From Gonatopus flavifemur (taxonomy: Eukaryota; Arthropoda; Insecta; Hymenoptera; Dryinidae): a stretch of DNA of 64,000 nucleotides. The stretch spans positions 1,674,001 through 1,738,000 of the forward strand of contig JAFFJZ010000026.1 of the NCBI GenBank assembly GCA_018340375.1, written 5' to 3'. Position 1 is the stretch's first letter. Each line of letters begins with the position of its first letter. Below, piece by piece: positions 22,740 to 35,786 of the stretch. A model generated the notes under the pieces. It was not told the DNA's origin, searched no databases, and was given only the letters and a program-made list of their open reading frames with translations. The position numbers and the translations under genes are program-made.

Positions 22740-23041
22740 AAACATCGAGATGTGACCATGAGATTGATTATCTAATGTCCGCCTTCCAACTCAGTTACTA
22801 TGTTCGGACAATTTTTTAAAAAAGCGAAGTATCGAAAATTGATAAAGTGGTTGATTCCAACCGGCACATGAGAGATTTGTTGCATTTCACAAGATTTTAT
22901 CAATCGGCCCAGCCCCGCCCGACTCCCTCACTCTGAAGGTTTCTTAAGGGGTGGTTCTTATCAAGCGACCTAAAAATGACGTGTTTTTCAAGAATTTTTT
23001 CCTCAAAGACGAAAGTAGTTATCGATGTCAAATTTTGTACA
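22740..23041. other. Unassigned noncoding DNA
   Basis: No gene or repeat structure recognised. Confidence 0.35.
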
Positions 23042-23043
23042 TA

Positions 23044-23516
23044 CAGTCCGCTCTCTCAACAGTGCCACTCTGAATAGCGCCGATTCTCCTCATTCGTGCT
23101 CGAACACTACCCCCACCATCCATCACGCTATCGTGTGGCATCACATTTGAAACCGTTTCTCGCAGTAGTGCCACCCGCGAATATGATCAAGAACTCTTCA
23201 TAACTGATGTTCAATTACTCTGATCCATGTTCCTTCATGGCAAATGTGTCGAGATGAAGAATAGAAAATTGGTGTGATTACTTTGGAATTAATCAAGAAG
23301 GAATAACCGAAAAATGATACAAATAAATTCAAACATTAAGTATGTATACAGGAATGTGAAAGAGAGTAATTTTGCATACACAAGCGTGTGGCACTATTGC
23401 GAGAGTGGCTTACGAATGTTGAGAACATACGCGTACGCCAATGGTGAGGGTACATGAGTTCTAAGAAAAATACTCCCCTACTCTCCCATCACCGGCACTG
23501 TTGAGAGAGCGGACTG
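23044..23516. mobile_element. pogo-like MITE, 473 bp
   Basis: Inverted ends CAGTCCGCTCTCTCAACAG of about 24 bases, flanked by TA at 23042-23043 and 23517-23518. CAGT starts with TA duplication are typical of pogo-like Tc1/mariner elements. No coding sequence. Confidence 0.8.
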
Positions 23517-24020
23517 TACATTTGCTAACTGTTCAAGTATGCAAAACAATTTTTTCAGTAGAAAATTCAAAATTCTTCATTTTATAGATGGCGCAACTTG
23601 ACGATCTGAAGGTGTCTTGATGGTGGGAACTATGGTACTTCGAAAGATTATCTGAAAGCAAATTTTCAAAAAGATTTATAAAATATATGATATTTGTTGG
23701 AGCTTATACCTACTTTTGCGATAACGAGTCAAAAATTAACAAAATGGCGGATATGCGAACTCAAAATACCGCATTCAATGTTTCATTGCTGTATAAAGTT
23801 CAACAAAAAAGATATAAAGAAAGCAGGATTCATCCCGAATTAGGTACAAGCTTCAATCAATTTAATTTACTCTAAAGTAAAACCGAAAAAAAAGGATCCA
23901 CCGATTAGGTTTTGCTCTATGCTTCCCACCAGTTTCAAAAACATAGTTTCGGGAAAAACGCGTTTAAAGTTTTGGTATACGAATTTCTTGATTGAAAAAA
24001 ATCCTTTTGTGTACTTTGAT

Positions 24021-24217
24021 CACTAGAAAAGATAGTAAACTGGTGACAATCACGAACTTCTGTAGTATACAAAGTCGCTAACGAAGACGAGTAATGGTTC
24101 CTACTTTGGTATACTATATTGTATTTTAGTATACCAAAGTATGGATCATTACTCGCCTCTGTTAGCGACTGTGTACAGAAATTCGTAGTTGTCACCAGTT
24201 TACTATCTTTTCTAGTG
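24021..24217. repeat. 197-bp near-perfect palindrome
   Basis: CACTAGAAAAGATAGTAAAC at the left faces its complement at the right; arms of about 95 bases around an 8-10 base loop near 24123. Would form a long hairpin; probably a foldback MITE. Confidence 0.8.
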
Positions 24218-26582
24218 CTCATTCCATGATCTTTTCCTCCGAATGTAAATGAATTATATTGTGATAAATCAAACATTCGATTCATCATATTCCAATAAAC
24301 ATATTTGGTTCGAATAATCACATCTTTGTTATAAGAACAGCTTGAGGAGAAAGAATTCAGATCCAATGAATTAGATCTACGCAGATCTAAATAAAAAATG
24401 AGGAAATTATTGTTTGTCCGGTCAACTTCGGATTTTCTTCAAAGAGACGTCATGCTTGGTAACTATCTGAAAGTGGAGGAGATGGGGGATTGATAGCGAA
24501 TTGAAATTGATTGAACTCTGAATATGAAATTGAAACTGTAAATGATTCCTCAAAATTGTGCAAACGATTATAAACATATTAACCTACAAATGTCATTAAT
24601 TCTTGTAACTCATGTCCTCATGTTCAGGAATGTGTTTCGAGTTTTGGATTTATATTCAGAGTCAAATCTTAGCAGTGTACGTTATTGCTGTACATTGAAA
24701 ATTATTGCTCACATTTGTTATTATTGGTTAGTTATTTAAAAACAACGTTGCAAAATTTTGTCTATTTTTTAATGCTCCATGGCCCTTCAGAAGATCCAAT
24801 TAGATCTACGTAGATCTAAATCTTTTCTCCTCGGAAGAAAAGGTTTTTCGGTGTAAAATTTTCTCGTTGATAATTCTATGGTAAAGCATATTCGATCGGA
24901 ACCACTACACAGCGAGGAATAATTGTTATCTTCAACAATATACATATTTTTTTGTTCCAAGAAATTCATTCCTCCAAAAATATTTTCTCTTGATTCAAGA
25001 AAATTTTTCTGAAACCAAGCATAGATTTCTTGAATTGAGAAAATATTTTCTTGATTCAGGAAAATTTCTCTTGGCTCCACACCATATTACCTGCATCCAA
25101 GAATATAAATTCTGAAAAATATTCAAGAATATATTTTCTTGGTATTAGTAATTATTTCTCTCAGTGTATTGAAACCTTTCAAGATTTTATCGAATCTGAC
25201 ACAATTGCTGCAATAACCACTGGCATTCAACCCTTTAGTATTGCAGAACGTAGGGAATTCCTCCCCCCTCCCACAGTTTGATCTGCGTCTATTGCAACAA
25301 TGAAGGATTAGTTTGAAAAATTTGTGTCAAAATAATAACCATCAATGCGGTATCTCATTGAGGTATCCCAATTGCTCTTCCTTCTTTTCTTGTTATTCTG
25401 ATTGTCATCCTTCGAAGTGCTTTGATTCACAAATTCAGGGCCCGAATTCTTCGATGCATTTGACGATGATGCAAGATTCTCTGTGAATTTATTTATACAT
25501 AGTAGAGATTCTAAAGTACGTTTTGTGTTGCATGTCAGATATTTTATCGAATGATAATTCCATTAAACCTCAGGAATGACGAAAACTTTATAATGATTGA
25601 CCCGCTTATAAGTATATTTCAGTGCATTATTGATTAGTGTACTTGAGAGATAATTTTGAAATGAGAAATTTTATGGGAAAAATTCCTGCATGTATTGTTC
25701 AGAGGACACGAAAATATTTGCTTGTCTTTTTTCACATTCCCAACCAGCAACAGAATTTTAAAGTATATACGGAATAGAAACGTTCGTAGGATGTGAGAAT
25801 GAGATACGAAGAACATATAATGGACGTCCATAGAATTTTCGAATGAGACTGTTTTAAATATACTTAGAACGTACATAGTACATTCGAAACGGACGATATT
25901 CATTCAATCAACGTTCAATTAACGTACCGTCGTATATTCGGTTACATACGTTCGATGAATATGCATGGCACTTATGAAACGGTCTGTTCGGAATGTGCAT
26001 AGGACACATGTCAAATATTCGAAGAACGTTCAAAGTGTATTCTGGTACTACTTGGGTTATAATGTAGAAACATTGGCGATTCCTCAAATGTCTACAAATA
26101 CAAATTATTATACCTCCCGTGTCGTGAACTGTTGATGCTGTTGGAAATGGCCGAAATATCCTTAAAAAACCTTATTTGGACATTGCGACGCATATTACTT
26201 CCATTCACCCTGTCACAATAACAGTGTATCTCCACTGAGAGAAAGGCTCCTAGTTGAGACAACTAAATGTTAGTTGTTGCAGCTGCATTTTTATTTATGC
26301 TAGCTAAACTCTAGCTTGGGTAAATAAAAGTCTACTTGTCTGAAATTTGAATGAAATGTGTTATTCGATGGAAATAAAAAATTCAGTTGTAACAAATAAG
26401 AATTAGTTGGCGCAACAGAATTTTTATTTATAGTGACTAAATCTCTTAGCTGTCGAATATTCAAATAGAACCTTTATCTTAATTTTGAGCAAGGCTGATA
26501 GATTATATATCACATCAAATATTCACTTATAACCTACTGCTTCTTAGGATTTCAATATCACAATTCTTCCTATCAATATTTA
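24218..26582. other. Noncoding, repeat-rich
   Basis: No gene. 24950-25140 repeats TTCAAGAAAATT-type phrases. 25760-26040 repeats motifs around ATTCGAA and ACGTTC, as seen near MITE ends. 26240-26460 repeats TTTTTATTTAT and TAGTTG phrases. Boundaries not resolved. Confidence 0.4.
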
Positions 26583-26840
26583 TTACTCACTTGTCTCTTT
26601 GATAATTTCGACCTTGTAAGCCTGCCAATCTGATGACGGTTTTTTTCCATCTCGAACTAAATTATTCATCTTGCCGTATAAACTTTGAGGTGGATATTGA
26701 CACATCGGTTGGTTACCATCAAACTGCACCCACGATCTTGGGACTAAATCAACAGATTTCTTCTCACCTTCTTTCACTCCGAAACCTACCACTACGTGCG
26801 TAGCACGTTTGTTCCACATTTTTGGAATGTGTGATTGCAA
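26583..26840 (-). pseudogene. VP-SW gene exon 1, second element copy
   Basis: Open frame with ATHVVVGFGVKEG, KKSVDLVPRSWVQF, QYPPQSLYGKM and DWQAYKVEIIKETS, aligned without gaps to the VP-SW exons at 560-765 and 4186-4421 over about 60 residues. A GTGAGTAA donor follows the last codons at about 26588. ATG at 26840 or the internal one at MWNKR could be the start. It lies about 620 bases from, and divergent to, the second transposase copy. No stop within the exon, unlike the other copies. Later exons were not found. Confidence 0.55.
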
Positions 26841-27457
26841 TACTTTTTAGCAAGGAGATCCTTTTCCCGCCTTCGTATCAAAATTGATTTGTATTGATTT
26901 CGTAGACTGCCGATACGTTATTGTTTCTTATCATATTCGTTTCCTCGAATGATCTGAACAGTGCTGTTTTTCGTCAACCATTTGGGTGTGCATTCATTTT
27001 CAAAATCTAGTAATAGAATTCAATGGAGACAAGTCGAACGTTCGGAATACGTATAGGAACACATTAAGAAGAAGTTGATGAATTTCTAACGACAACGGAG
27101 TTCCGTGAGACATTGAATCGTAGATTTCATATTATAAATGAAGAACTATCAGTGTACTTCTGAAGTTTAAAATTCCTTCCCTTCGACGTTCAGCATTTCG
27201 GCTGAAATTTTACGGTATCGAATCATATTTCTGCTACCATACGACTATAAAAACTTATTAGGAATATTTTTTTATTCATGGACATAACCCACTAGATTCT
27301 TGAGGTAAATACAATCAATTCTCAATTTTTCCGTTATGCACAAACAGTCTTGGATTTTAACTTCAATTTACTTAAAATGTAGTACTCATTACTATTGTTT
27401 ATTAGCATCCTACATACAATTTGATACTGGAGTGCATTTCCTCGAACTCATTTTTTC
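26841..27457. other. Divergent intergenic region of the second CACTA-like copy
   Basis: Between head-to-head VP-SW exon and transposase; a shared promoter region would lie here. No definite motif seen. Confidence 0.35.
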
Positions 27458-28895
27458 GTGAATGAATGGACACAAGTATTACCTTTGGACACAAATATTG
27501 ATTTCACACATGAATTAGAGCACTGTGAGTCATTAATTTCTTTGGTCCCACTAAAAATCTGTCAAAGAGTTATTCGTATATTTTTTTTAGATGTCAAAAT
27601 GTTAACGGCATATCAACGTACAAAAAAATGGAGATTCTTGGGAAACAATCCCTCTTCCGGTCGTGAAGATACTGAAATTTTATCATTGAGCAAATCCTGT
27701 CAATCAATTCCAAGTCCAGAGATTGATGAGAAATCAGATGGAAGTAACCCACATGTCTCCGATTGCGAAATTGATAACAACGATGTTGATCGACTGAGCG
27801 AAATATCTAGCGCATTAAGTGGATGTTCACAAGAAGGCCAATAAGGTATATTCGAAGATGATATGGGAGTGAACCAGGTAGCTGAGTCGTCGTATATTGT
27901 TGAGTCTATCAGAGCATGGGCTTTGAACAATGTAGGATGCCTCACGAATAAAACGAGCACCGAATTGCTTCATCGTTTACGTGCATGTGGGCACCTCGAA
28001 CTTTCTGCGACTGCAGAGACATTATTAAAAACTGAAAGTTCATCGGCAAATGCTATTCAACCTATCAAAACTCCTAGAGCAGATGGGAAATATATGTATT
28101 TTGGAATAGAGAACGAGCTGTCGAAAAGAATTTCTCAAAAATTATATGACGAAGATGAAATAAAGGTAATTGTGAATATTGATGGATTTCCGTACAAAAA
28201 TTCTCTCAAACAATGCTGGCCAATTTTATTGGAACTCCACCACGATTCTTACACACATACACCTTCCATGGTTGCATTATTTTTTGGGGATTCAAAACCA
28301 AGCAACCCAAATGAATTCTTGAGTGATTTTGTAACAGAAGCGATACAATTAACCACCAACGGAATGAATATTCATGGCAAAACCTATCGTTTCAAAATAA
28401 TGGGCTTTATTTGTGATACCCCTGCACGTGCTCACATGAAATGTGTGAAGGGGCATTGTGGATTCTACGCCTGTGAAAGATGTGATACAAAGGGAGTAAC
28501 AATGAATGGTCGTAGGATTTACCCTTCGATTAATGGGACTCTTCGAACTCACGATAGTTTTATGAATTGAGTGAATCCACAGCATCATCACGAGAATATA
28601 GAATCTGTATTATTGAAAATTCCAGATTTCGACATTGCTCGTGGAGTACCACTCGATTATATGCACGTATTGTGTTTAGGGGTCATGAAGAATTTACTTT
28701 GAAAATGGATTTCGGGTGATAACAACTCACGATTATCATGGAGGGAGCGTAAACTCTTGACCAAAAGGATGAAATCATTGGAAAAAGGAATAACTGCTGA
28801 ATTCCAAAGGAACACTTTTGAATGACCTGATGTATCACATTGGAAGGCTACCCAATATCGTTTTGTTCTTCTGCACATAGGACCTTTAGCATCGA
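27458..28895 (+). pseudogene. CACTA-like transposase, second copy, truncated
   Basis: An N-terminal segment (MLTAYQRTKKWRFLGNN near 27600) not seen in the first copy ends at TAA 27842. The core frame then runs 27863-28568 with KVIVNIDGFPYKN, QCWPILLELH, ALFFGDSKPS, GFICDTPARAHMK and GFYACERCD. It continues past TGA codons at about 28568, 28699 and 28824, with DYMHVLCLGVMKNLL. Coding similarity stops at 28895, where gypsy LTR sequence begins, so the C-terminal third is lost. Residues differ at roughly half of positions from the copy at 1751, so this is a distinct and older subfamily. Confidence 0.75.
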
Positions 28896-28942
28896 TTCAT
28901 ATTATCGCTGTGATAAAGGGGCGTTTACGCTTATTGCCTACA
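28896..28942 (-). repeat. Truncated 3' LTR of gypsy element
   Basis: Forty-seven bases almost identical to 41266-41311 (shared TTCATATTATCGCTG and AGGGGCGTTTACGC), ending in CA on the plus strand as an LTR start read on the minus strand. The rest of this LTR is missing at the junction with the CACTA-like copy. Confidence 0.7.
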
Positions 28943-29172
28943 GTTCGGCCATTCTGATATTTAGTTCGTCCCGAACTAACTTGTCAATCTAAAAACATAA
29001 ATTTCTATATACATTCAATATACGTATTTACAATTCAACATGCATCGTCAGAAGGTTATCTTTCACGCATAATACCTTTCAAACATGTATGTTGCTTTTA
29101 AAAGTAGAAGTCATTTTATATACATACAGTATTTTCAAAAAAAACACTTCAATCTCTATTCTCCCTATCTAT
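28943..29172 (-). other. Gypsy 3' untranslated region
   Basis: Between the pol stop and the LTR remnant; no env-like frame and no strong polypurine tract seen. Confidence 0.4.
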
Positions 29173-31985
29173 CTACAGGTCGTCATTATCGCGGATATTA
29201 GGTTCTAATTCATCGTTTCTATTTACGAATAATTCTTTTTCTTCGTCATTTGGTACCCTAACAGATATCCGAGGTTTTATTTCATCAGAGGATAAAATAG
29301 AATTATACGGCCTTTGATTTAAATTATACCCAGGGATATCGGTTATTACATAACGGTTTTTGTTTAGTACTCGACTGACTCAGTACGGTCCTTTGTACTT
29401 GGGCATCAATTTACGATTTTCGCCGACTTTTGCAACTAAGTTTCTGACCATTACAAGATCTCCTTCCTTATACAATTTCGGTTTTTTATGATGTTGGTCA
29501 CATTTTGTTTTATTATATTCTTGCACAGTCCTTATTGTTTGTTGTGCATTATTTCTGAGCGTTTCGCGTTCCTCTGAGAAATTACGTTCCGTACCATAAT
29601 GCAGTGATATCGCGCAATTCAAAGTCGTCTTTACGTTTCTGATCGATACCCAATAATAACTTAGCAGGGGTAGCTTTTGTTGATCGATTAATAGTATTAT
29701 CAATAACGTATTGTGCCTGTGATAATTTTTCAAACCATGCATTTGGAGCATCAATAATTTTAGCCATAGTGCTTTTAAGGAATCTATTAACGCGCTCCAC
29801 CTAGCCATTGGCCCACGGTGAGGCAGTAGCTACCTTTACGTGCCTTACTTCCTGCTGTTTGAGAAATTCCTCGAATTCTGAGGACGTGGAAGCGGTGCCC
29901 CGATCACTTATCAGCCGTTCAGGAACTCCGAAATGCGTCAAAATCATGCGTAAGTGATTGATTACCTCCATGGTACCCGTAGATTCAGTAGGCAGTAGCC
30001 ATACAAATTTGCTAAACGCATCTACCACTACTAACACATGTTTGAAACCGTTTGACACCTCTAAAGGACCAAAATGGTCAATATGTAGGGTGTCCATAGG
30101 AATCGACACTTTTTCCAAAATTCGTAATTCTCCTTCGGTTTTACCTGCATGAAGATTATAGGTTGTGCACTTTACACAATCGTCGATATATTCTTCAACT
30201 CGTTGCTTCATACAGGGAAACCAATAGGATTGTAAACTTGCGTTACAAACTTTGTCGATTCCTACGTGCCCCATGTCATCGTGATAGATGTGTGCAATAT
30301 TTCGGATCAATGGTTCTGGTACCATGAATAGTGATCGTTCACCTAACTCCCTAAAAACAGATCCGTTTACAAGTTCAAATTTGTCGTGAGACTGGCACTC
30401 AAGAGATTCAGCCAACTGTCCAATATTTGAATCAGATAATTGTTTATGAGACAATTGATCTTCAATGCTGTGCATGCTCATAACCATACGGCTAAGGGCA
30501 TCCACATGTCGCATCCTTTCGCCAGGCCGATGTTCTATGGTGAAATCAGATGTTTGTAAATATAAACTCCAACGAGCTATCTTAGAGTTGATATTGATCT
30601 TTTTCATGGCCAAAACGAGCGAATTACAATCCGTAACGATCTTAAAACTAATACCTTGTGAGTAAATGCGAAATTGCTAAAGCGCTCTAACGATTGCCAA
30701 GGTCTCCAGTTCAAAACTCTGGTATCGTTGTTCCGATCCGGAAGTTGTCTTGCTGAAAAAAGCGATTGGAGCCATTTTGCCATCATTCTGTCGCTGGAGC
30801 AAGATCGCACCAATACCGTAAGAGCTTGCATTCGTGTGCAGCTCTGTTTCTGCCTTCGGATTATAAATTTTCAACAAAGGAAAAGAAGTTAGCTCCATCT
30901 TAAGGCGTTCAAAAGCCTGAAGACAGTCTTCGCTGGACTGAAAAGATACATTCTTTTCTGTCAACATGTATAAAGGCCTTGCTTTGAGTGAGTAACCCGC
31001 TATAAATTCGCGAAAATAATTAGTGAGGCCAAGGAATCCTTTCAGCTGCCTTAAATTTTTTGGTGCCGGATAATTTCGAATAGATTCCGTGTGACTATCA
31101 CTCAGCGTTATGCCTCTTTCAGAGACTATGTACCCAAGGTACTCGATTTTCTTTTTAACAAAACGACACTTACTATAATCCAATTCAAGACCGTATCTCT
31201 TCAGAGTAAATAAGACCTCGAGTATTTCCAAATTCTCCTTGATGCTCCCCGTTGCAATCAAGAGATCGTCCATATACACTAACAATTTTCCTAGTCGTAT
31301 TAGAAAATCAAAAATCTGAACGATCCTCTTCTGAAATTCCGCTGGAGCCTGTGAATATCCAAATGGAAGTTTGGTATATTCATATTGTCCAAACGGGGTG
31401 GCGGAAGCGAAATATTTAGTGTCGTCTTTATGTACATTTATTTGATGAAACGCATCTTTGAGGTCTAATACCGTGAAAACCAATTTTCCATATAAACAAT
31501 CCAAATGATCTTCAATTAGCGGAAAAGGGACTTTTGTTTTTATACTCTCTCGTTCAAAGGGCGAAGATCCACACACATACGTTCTTTCCCATTTCTCTTT
31601 TGAACTAAAACGACTCCAGCACAGTACTCTGATGTACTTGGTTTAATAATTTTCCTTTCAAGTAGGTCATCAATTATAATTTGTAAATTGTTTTTTTCGG
31701 ACCATGACATCCTACGAGGTACGTATGCGTACGGGGTGTCGTCCTTCAATCGAACCCTTACCGAAAAATCATCGATTATCTTTTCTACCGGTGTTTCTTC
31801 ACACCGCTTGAGCAAAGCTTTATATAATATCGCTTTTGGTTTCCACATTGAGATCCTCGTCTAAATTATTGGACACTGATTCATATTTATTTAATTCAGG
31901 TTCATGTTCGATAGCTAGAATCTCTTGTATAGCACTAACAAATAATTGATTTTCTGGCAATTCTAATTTACAAATACCTTGGCCG
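29173..31985 (-). pseudogene. Gypsy pol: reverse transcriptase, RNase H, integrase
   Basis: Read from 31985 to a TAG at 29173. Reverse transcriptase: PLNERV, VLDLKDAFHQI and the active-site VYMDDLLIA. RNase H follows with LHTNASSYGIG, where the first catalytic Asp expected in this family (TDASS) is Asn. Integrase: zinc-binding HH-CC stretch (HDDMGHVGIDK, DDCVKCTTYN), then core aspartates in HIDHFGPL and ISDRGTAS and the E in VERVN. Damage: frameshifts near 31830 and 31550, TAG at about 30677, and TAG at about 29801 just before the VERV glutamate. Upstream of 31985 pol is cut off from protease by about 5.6 kb of other DNA. The protein set would copy RNA to DNA and integrate it; this copy is dead. 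Confidence 0.9.
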
Positions 31986-32442
31986 ATGCGTGGCCCACCA
32001 TAGCTGACTAAGCGTTGATAGAGCCTTGGACACCAATGTTATAGGACCAAGCATATTTTGTCATGTTTGATTTAATTCTCGTTGATCAAGCCTTGTCCAT
32101 TGCTTGGCCCGTCATAGCTAACTAAACCTTGATAGCGTCTTGAATATGAATGCTAGGACCACCAAGCATATATCGGCGTGTTGGATTTTCCGATATATAT
32201 GAAAGCTGAATGCACAGCAGAGAACGTTATTATCATCCTAAACATTGATCTAGCTTGATAACATTGTTGGCCATCAAGATACACCCGGTGTTGATCAAGA
32301 GACGCGGTAGCGTCTCGACGCCAAGTATATGATTAGCATTGACTCGCACCTGTCACCAAGGTTGGTCAATCACTCACATGTGAATGTTTAATCAAACTTG
32401 GGTGCCAGTGAAAAATCTATCCTACTCATTTAGCTCAAATTA

Positions 32443-33512
32443 CACGGACAAAAAAAAATAGTTCTCCCAACTAATAATTAACTGTTCCAACTACTTTACG
32501 TAGACGATTTTCGACCAACTACGAAAGTAGTTGTGACAGGTATTTTTGTTAGATGTACCCCAGATTGTCGGGATATCAACTCGAGTAGTTGTTACAACTA
32601 CTTTTCTAAGATGCAGGATCTACATAAAATATCAAGTATGACGATATATGTAGGCCGATGAACTATTCTATTAATTGAGAAGAGCAATTTTCAGTGCCGG
32701 TTTTGATGTTTGAGGTTAGGATCTTTTATTATTTCTGCACGTGCTCGTCGACTCTTTGCAACATTTAATTGTAAATTTCGAAAAAAAAATTTATTTTCGA
32801 TTGTGATATTTGTTCAATGCATATAGATTTGGGAGCAGGTGGTTGAAACATTCAAGTTCCAATGTTAACTTACCTTGGGTTTCGAACCCCTGTCATAACC
32901 TACCTATACGCTATACCTAAATCTACCTAACCTATGCCTTAATGATCGCAGCTAAACCGACAACGCTGATTATATCGTAAAAAAAGCCTTGGTTATGTTT
33001 TTGATCGTTTTGATTGTGTATCTTCATATACTCAGAGTATACATAAAGAGAATATATCATCCTACAAATGATCAGTCATTTAATTCCGAAAATAAAATTG
33101 GACATACGAGGTTTTTGAAAATTAGTAATTTGACAGGAATATGTATTGAAAATATTATAAAATGAAATATATACACGGTAAACACGACAGGTAACCTCAA
33201 TGAATAACGCGAGAGTTCACCGCGTTGCGATTGTTTTCAACAAAATTCACATTGCTGCAGGAACTACGTGCGTAACGATGGGAGCAATGAGAAGTAGCTC
33301 CACGAACTATCTCAAAGTAAAGTAGATCAGGTAGCTATTTCTCTTATTCGATCAGCTACTTTTTCACAACTATATAATTCACTTGTGACAAATATTAGAA
33401 ATAGTTATGAGAACTCACGAACTATTTCAGACAGATATTTGATTTATTATCACAACTATCTCTTATACAACTACGCGAAAATGGCTCATATGCCTAAGTC
33501 CTTTTTTCCGTG
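32443..33512 (+). mobile_element. CACGG-family MITE, 1070 bp, TA duplication
   Basis: Starts CACGGACAAAAAAAA and ends TTTTTTCCGTG, flanked by TA on both sides. A second copy of exactly the same length lies inverted at 61871-62940, about 95 percent alike by eye. It carries repeats of AACTACTTT/AAAGTAGTT near the ends and a tRNA-like module at 32877-32962. No coding sequence. Confidence 0.85.
32877..32962 (-). other. tRNA-like module (A and B boxes) inside MITE
   Basis: Minus strand: TAGCTGCGATCATTAAGG resembles an A box and GGGTTCGAAACCC contains a perfect B-box core 66 bases later. The spacing exceeds a normal tRNA. It is related to the modules at 35706, 42533 and 62421 through a shared TATAGGTAGG phrase. 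Confidence 0.4.
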
Positions 33513-33740
33513 TAGTATTATATATCAATAATGGCAACAATATCGATTGCAGGCATAGAATCAATATTGAATTTTTTAATACTGAACCAAGCCCGGATGC
33601 CAAGCATTGAACATTGTTATCATCCCAGACATTAATCTAATTTGGAGCCAATTTTGGTAACCATGCTAGGCCCAATGTTGACTAGCATTGGCTCAAGCTT
33701 AGCACTAAGCTTGGTATGTTTGTCAACGCATGTTATCAAA

Positions 33741-33980
33741 AATTGTGATTTTGGAACCGGGCATGTTTTCGCTTCCTGTTATCCGATTGTAATGAAATTT
33801 ATAACACGGTTCAGGTATGATCCCATAGTGGTCCCATATGAGCAATCTGCATTGTTTGACGATGTTTTCAAAAGTTTCATTATAATTGGTTGATTATAGG
33901 AACGAGGAAGCCGTGTGCCAATTGGCAGAGTTTTTTAGATTTCTGAAAAACATTTTTGAGACTTTTTTACAAGACATCTG
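33741..33980. other. Unassigned noncoding DNA
   Basis: No feature recognised. Confidence 0.3.
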
Positions 33981-34808
33981 CACAGTTGGAAATTTTGTGT
34001 TAAAATCAACACATTTCACATGTCCCAAACGGTCCACACATATTTTTGTGTCGATATCACATAATGTGTTTGTGTCAGCTAGTCACTCAAGCTTGATGTA
34101 AATAATATAACACAAAAGAATGTTGATAAAATTTTGATTGGAATTTCCGATTGTGTAAATTCAACACATAAAGACTGTCAAATGAAATCCAAAATAAGTA
34201 ATGAAACCAACAGTTCACAAGTGTAATTTATGCATTTTTTTACATCAATCAAATGTGAAAATCACACTTTTTTCGTGTTGAAACAATGCATAAGAATAAA
34301 TTGAAAAAAAACAGTACTTCAATGAGCATTGAACTTGGATCGTCGGGACCGAATGTTGAAGCTATATCACTCAAGCCACTGCCGCTCCTTTGGTTAAGTG
34401 TACTTTCTTTGCGTATATCAACTCGCACTGTATCTTCAAATTTACATATCTAGAAAACGAATTCCCATTAGAATGAAAGCTAAAATCAAAATGAATAAAT
34501 AGTTCTTCCAACGACTACTAAAGTTACACGTACATAGAAGTTTCATAAAAAAATAGCTCTCACCACTGACGATCTCCCCTTGGTAGTTGAGAATAACACA
34601 ATTTTTATGTTCAATCTTGAGTTGAATAAAATTTGTGTCATTTTCACACTTTTTTTCACTTGTTTGAATGATTTCACATTATAAATCAGTTGAGACCTGA
34701 TTACACAAGGACTGTCTGTGGAAGTTACACGTGTTTGTGTTGAATATTTAACAGAAAATTCATGACAAACGGATTTTTTAACACATTTACACAAAATTTT
34801 CAACTGTG
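33981..34808. mobile_element. MITE with CACAGTTG ends, 828 bp
   Basis: Starts CACAGTTGGAAATTTTGTGT and ends ACACAAAATTTTCAACTGTG; inner copies of CAACACATTT and similar phrases recur. No clear duplication, no coding sequence. Confidence 0.65.
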
Positions 34809-34996
34809 TGGAATTGCGAGATGTCTTCTTGTTTGATTAGGTATTCAAATAGTAATGTACTCGGCTGACGCTGACAAATCTTCAGGAAAAAATGATTTGG
34901 TCTGAGAGAATCCGACTCGATCCAATTGGGTCTGTTTAGATCCAATTACACGGAGAGAAATTTGATGGTTGAAAGTGGTAAAATACGTAGGTAATA

Positions 34997-35292
34997 CACG
35001 GAGAAAATTTTGTAGTATACATTGCATAAAAAATGTGTTCGATATTACTATGTTTTTGTAAAGTTGGACCATACTGACATTACGAGGAATATTGCGATGA
35101 TAATGATTTAAATTACGATAGATTATAGTAAAATTGGAAACAAAACAAAGAAAGGTTACAATGTCTCAATCGTGAAAAGGGATGCATGCAAAGCATTTCT
35201 GAATAAACGTTCAGTGATTTTAGTCAGAGTGTCAGTATAGTCCAGCGTTACAAAATAATTGTAGTAATCTATACTACAAAATTCTCTACGTG
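34997..35292. mobile_element. Nested CACGG-family MITE, 296 bp
   Basis: Ends CACGGAGAAAATTTTGTAG and CTACAAAATTCTCTACGTG, about 24 inverted bases, flanked by TA on each side. Confidence 0.75.
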
Positions 35293-35705
35293 TATCATCA
35301 TAAAAATTGGTAAACTCAAACTATTGGGAATAGCTTGGAAATAAAATTATCACGATGGTGAACGTCACTTTGTCAAGAATTCAAAATTTCCTCAGGAAAA
35401 CTAACAAAGGTAATATTGATGATTCCAGGTAGTGCTAATACTTTTTACCATCAGCGATCGTAATGTCTGTTTACACTTTATTTCAAGATTCTCGCAAGCA
35501 AGAGCTCTAAAAATCGAAGCAAAGGCAATGATTTTCACCATCAGTGATGGTAATATCATTCTCTAAAATGAAAAAAAAAATTTACTTGTAAAAACATATT
35601 TCCAGGCACATTTGTTAGTTCGTGTTGTCCAACTTTCGAGTTATTACCACTATATTTGTTTTAATACATTCTTGAATACAGTTTATGACGAAAAATCCTA
35701 ATTAC

Positions 35706-35786
35706 GCGGAGGGGATTTGAACTTAGGAATAATGTACTTACATCTACCTATAAACCTTACAATTAAAGCCGCTTTGCTACACTCGC
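35706..35786 (-). other. tRNA-like module inside MITE
   Basis: Minus strand: TAGCAAAGCGGCTTTAATTG as A-box region, then AGTTCAAATCCCC as B box 56 bases downstream, ending TCCGCG. Looks like a Leu/Ser-type tRNA remnant or a SINE head. Confidence 0.4.

Larger units (their letters stand above)
31986..33740. mobile_element. Probable MITE inserted in gypsy pol, edges uncertain
   Basis: Both flanks of the 1070-bp MITE inside it show repeated phrases built on CTTGG, CAATG and AGCATT (31986-32230 and 33575-33735), read in opposite senses. This suggests subterminal repeats of one element. Terminal repeats and duplication are not resolved. Confidence 0.4.

Noticed and set aside
24950..25140. Possible tandem array of TTCAAGAAAATT motifs
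   Set aside because: Period irregular; simple low-complexity repetition is enough.
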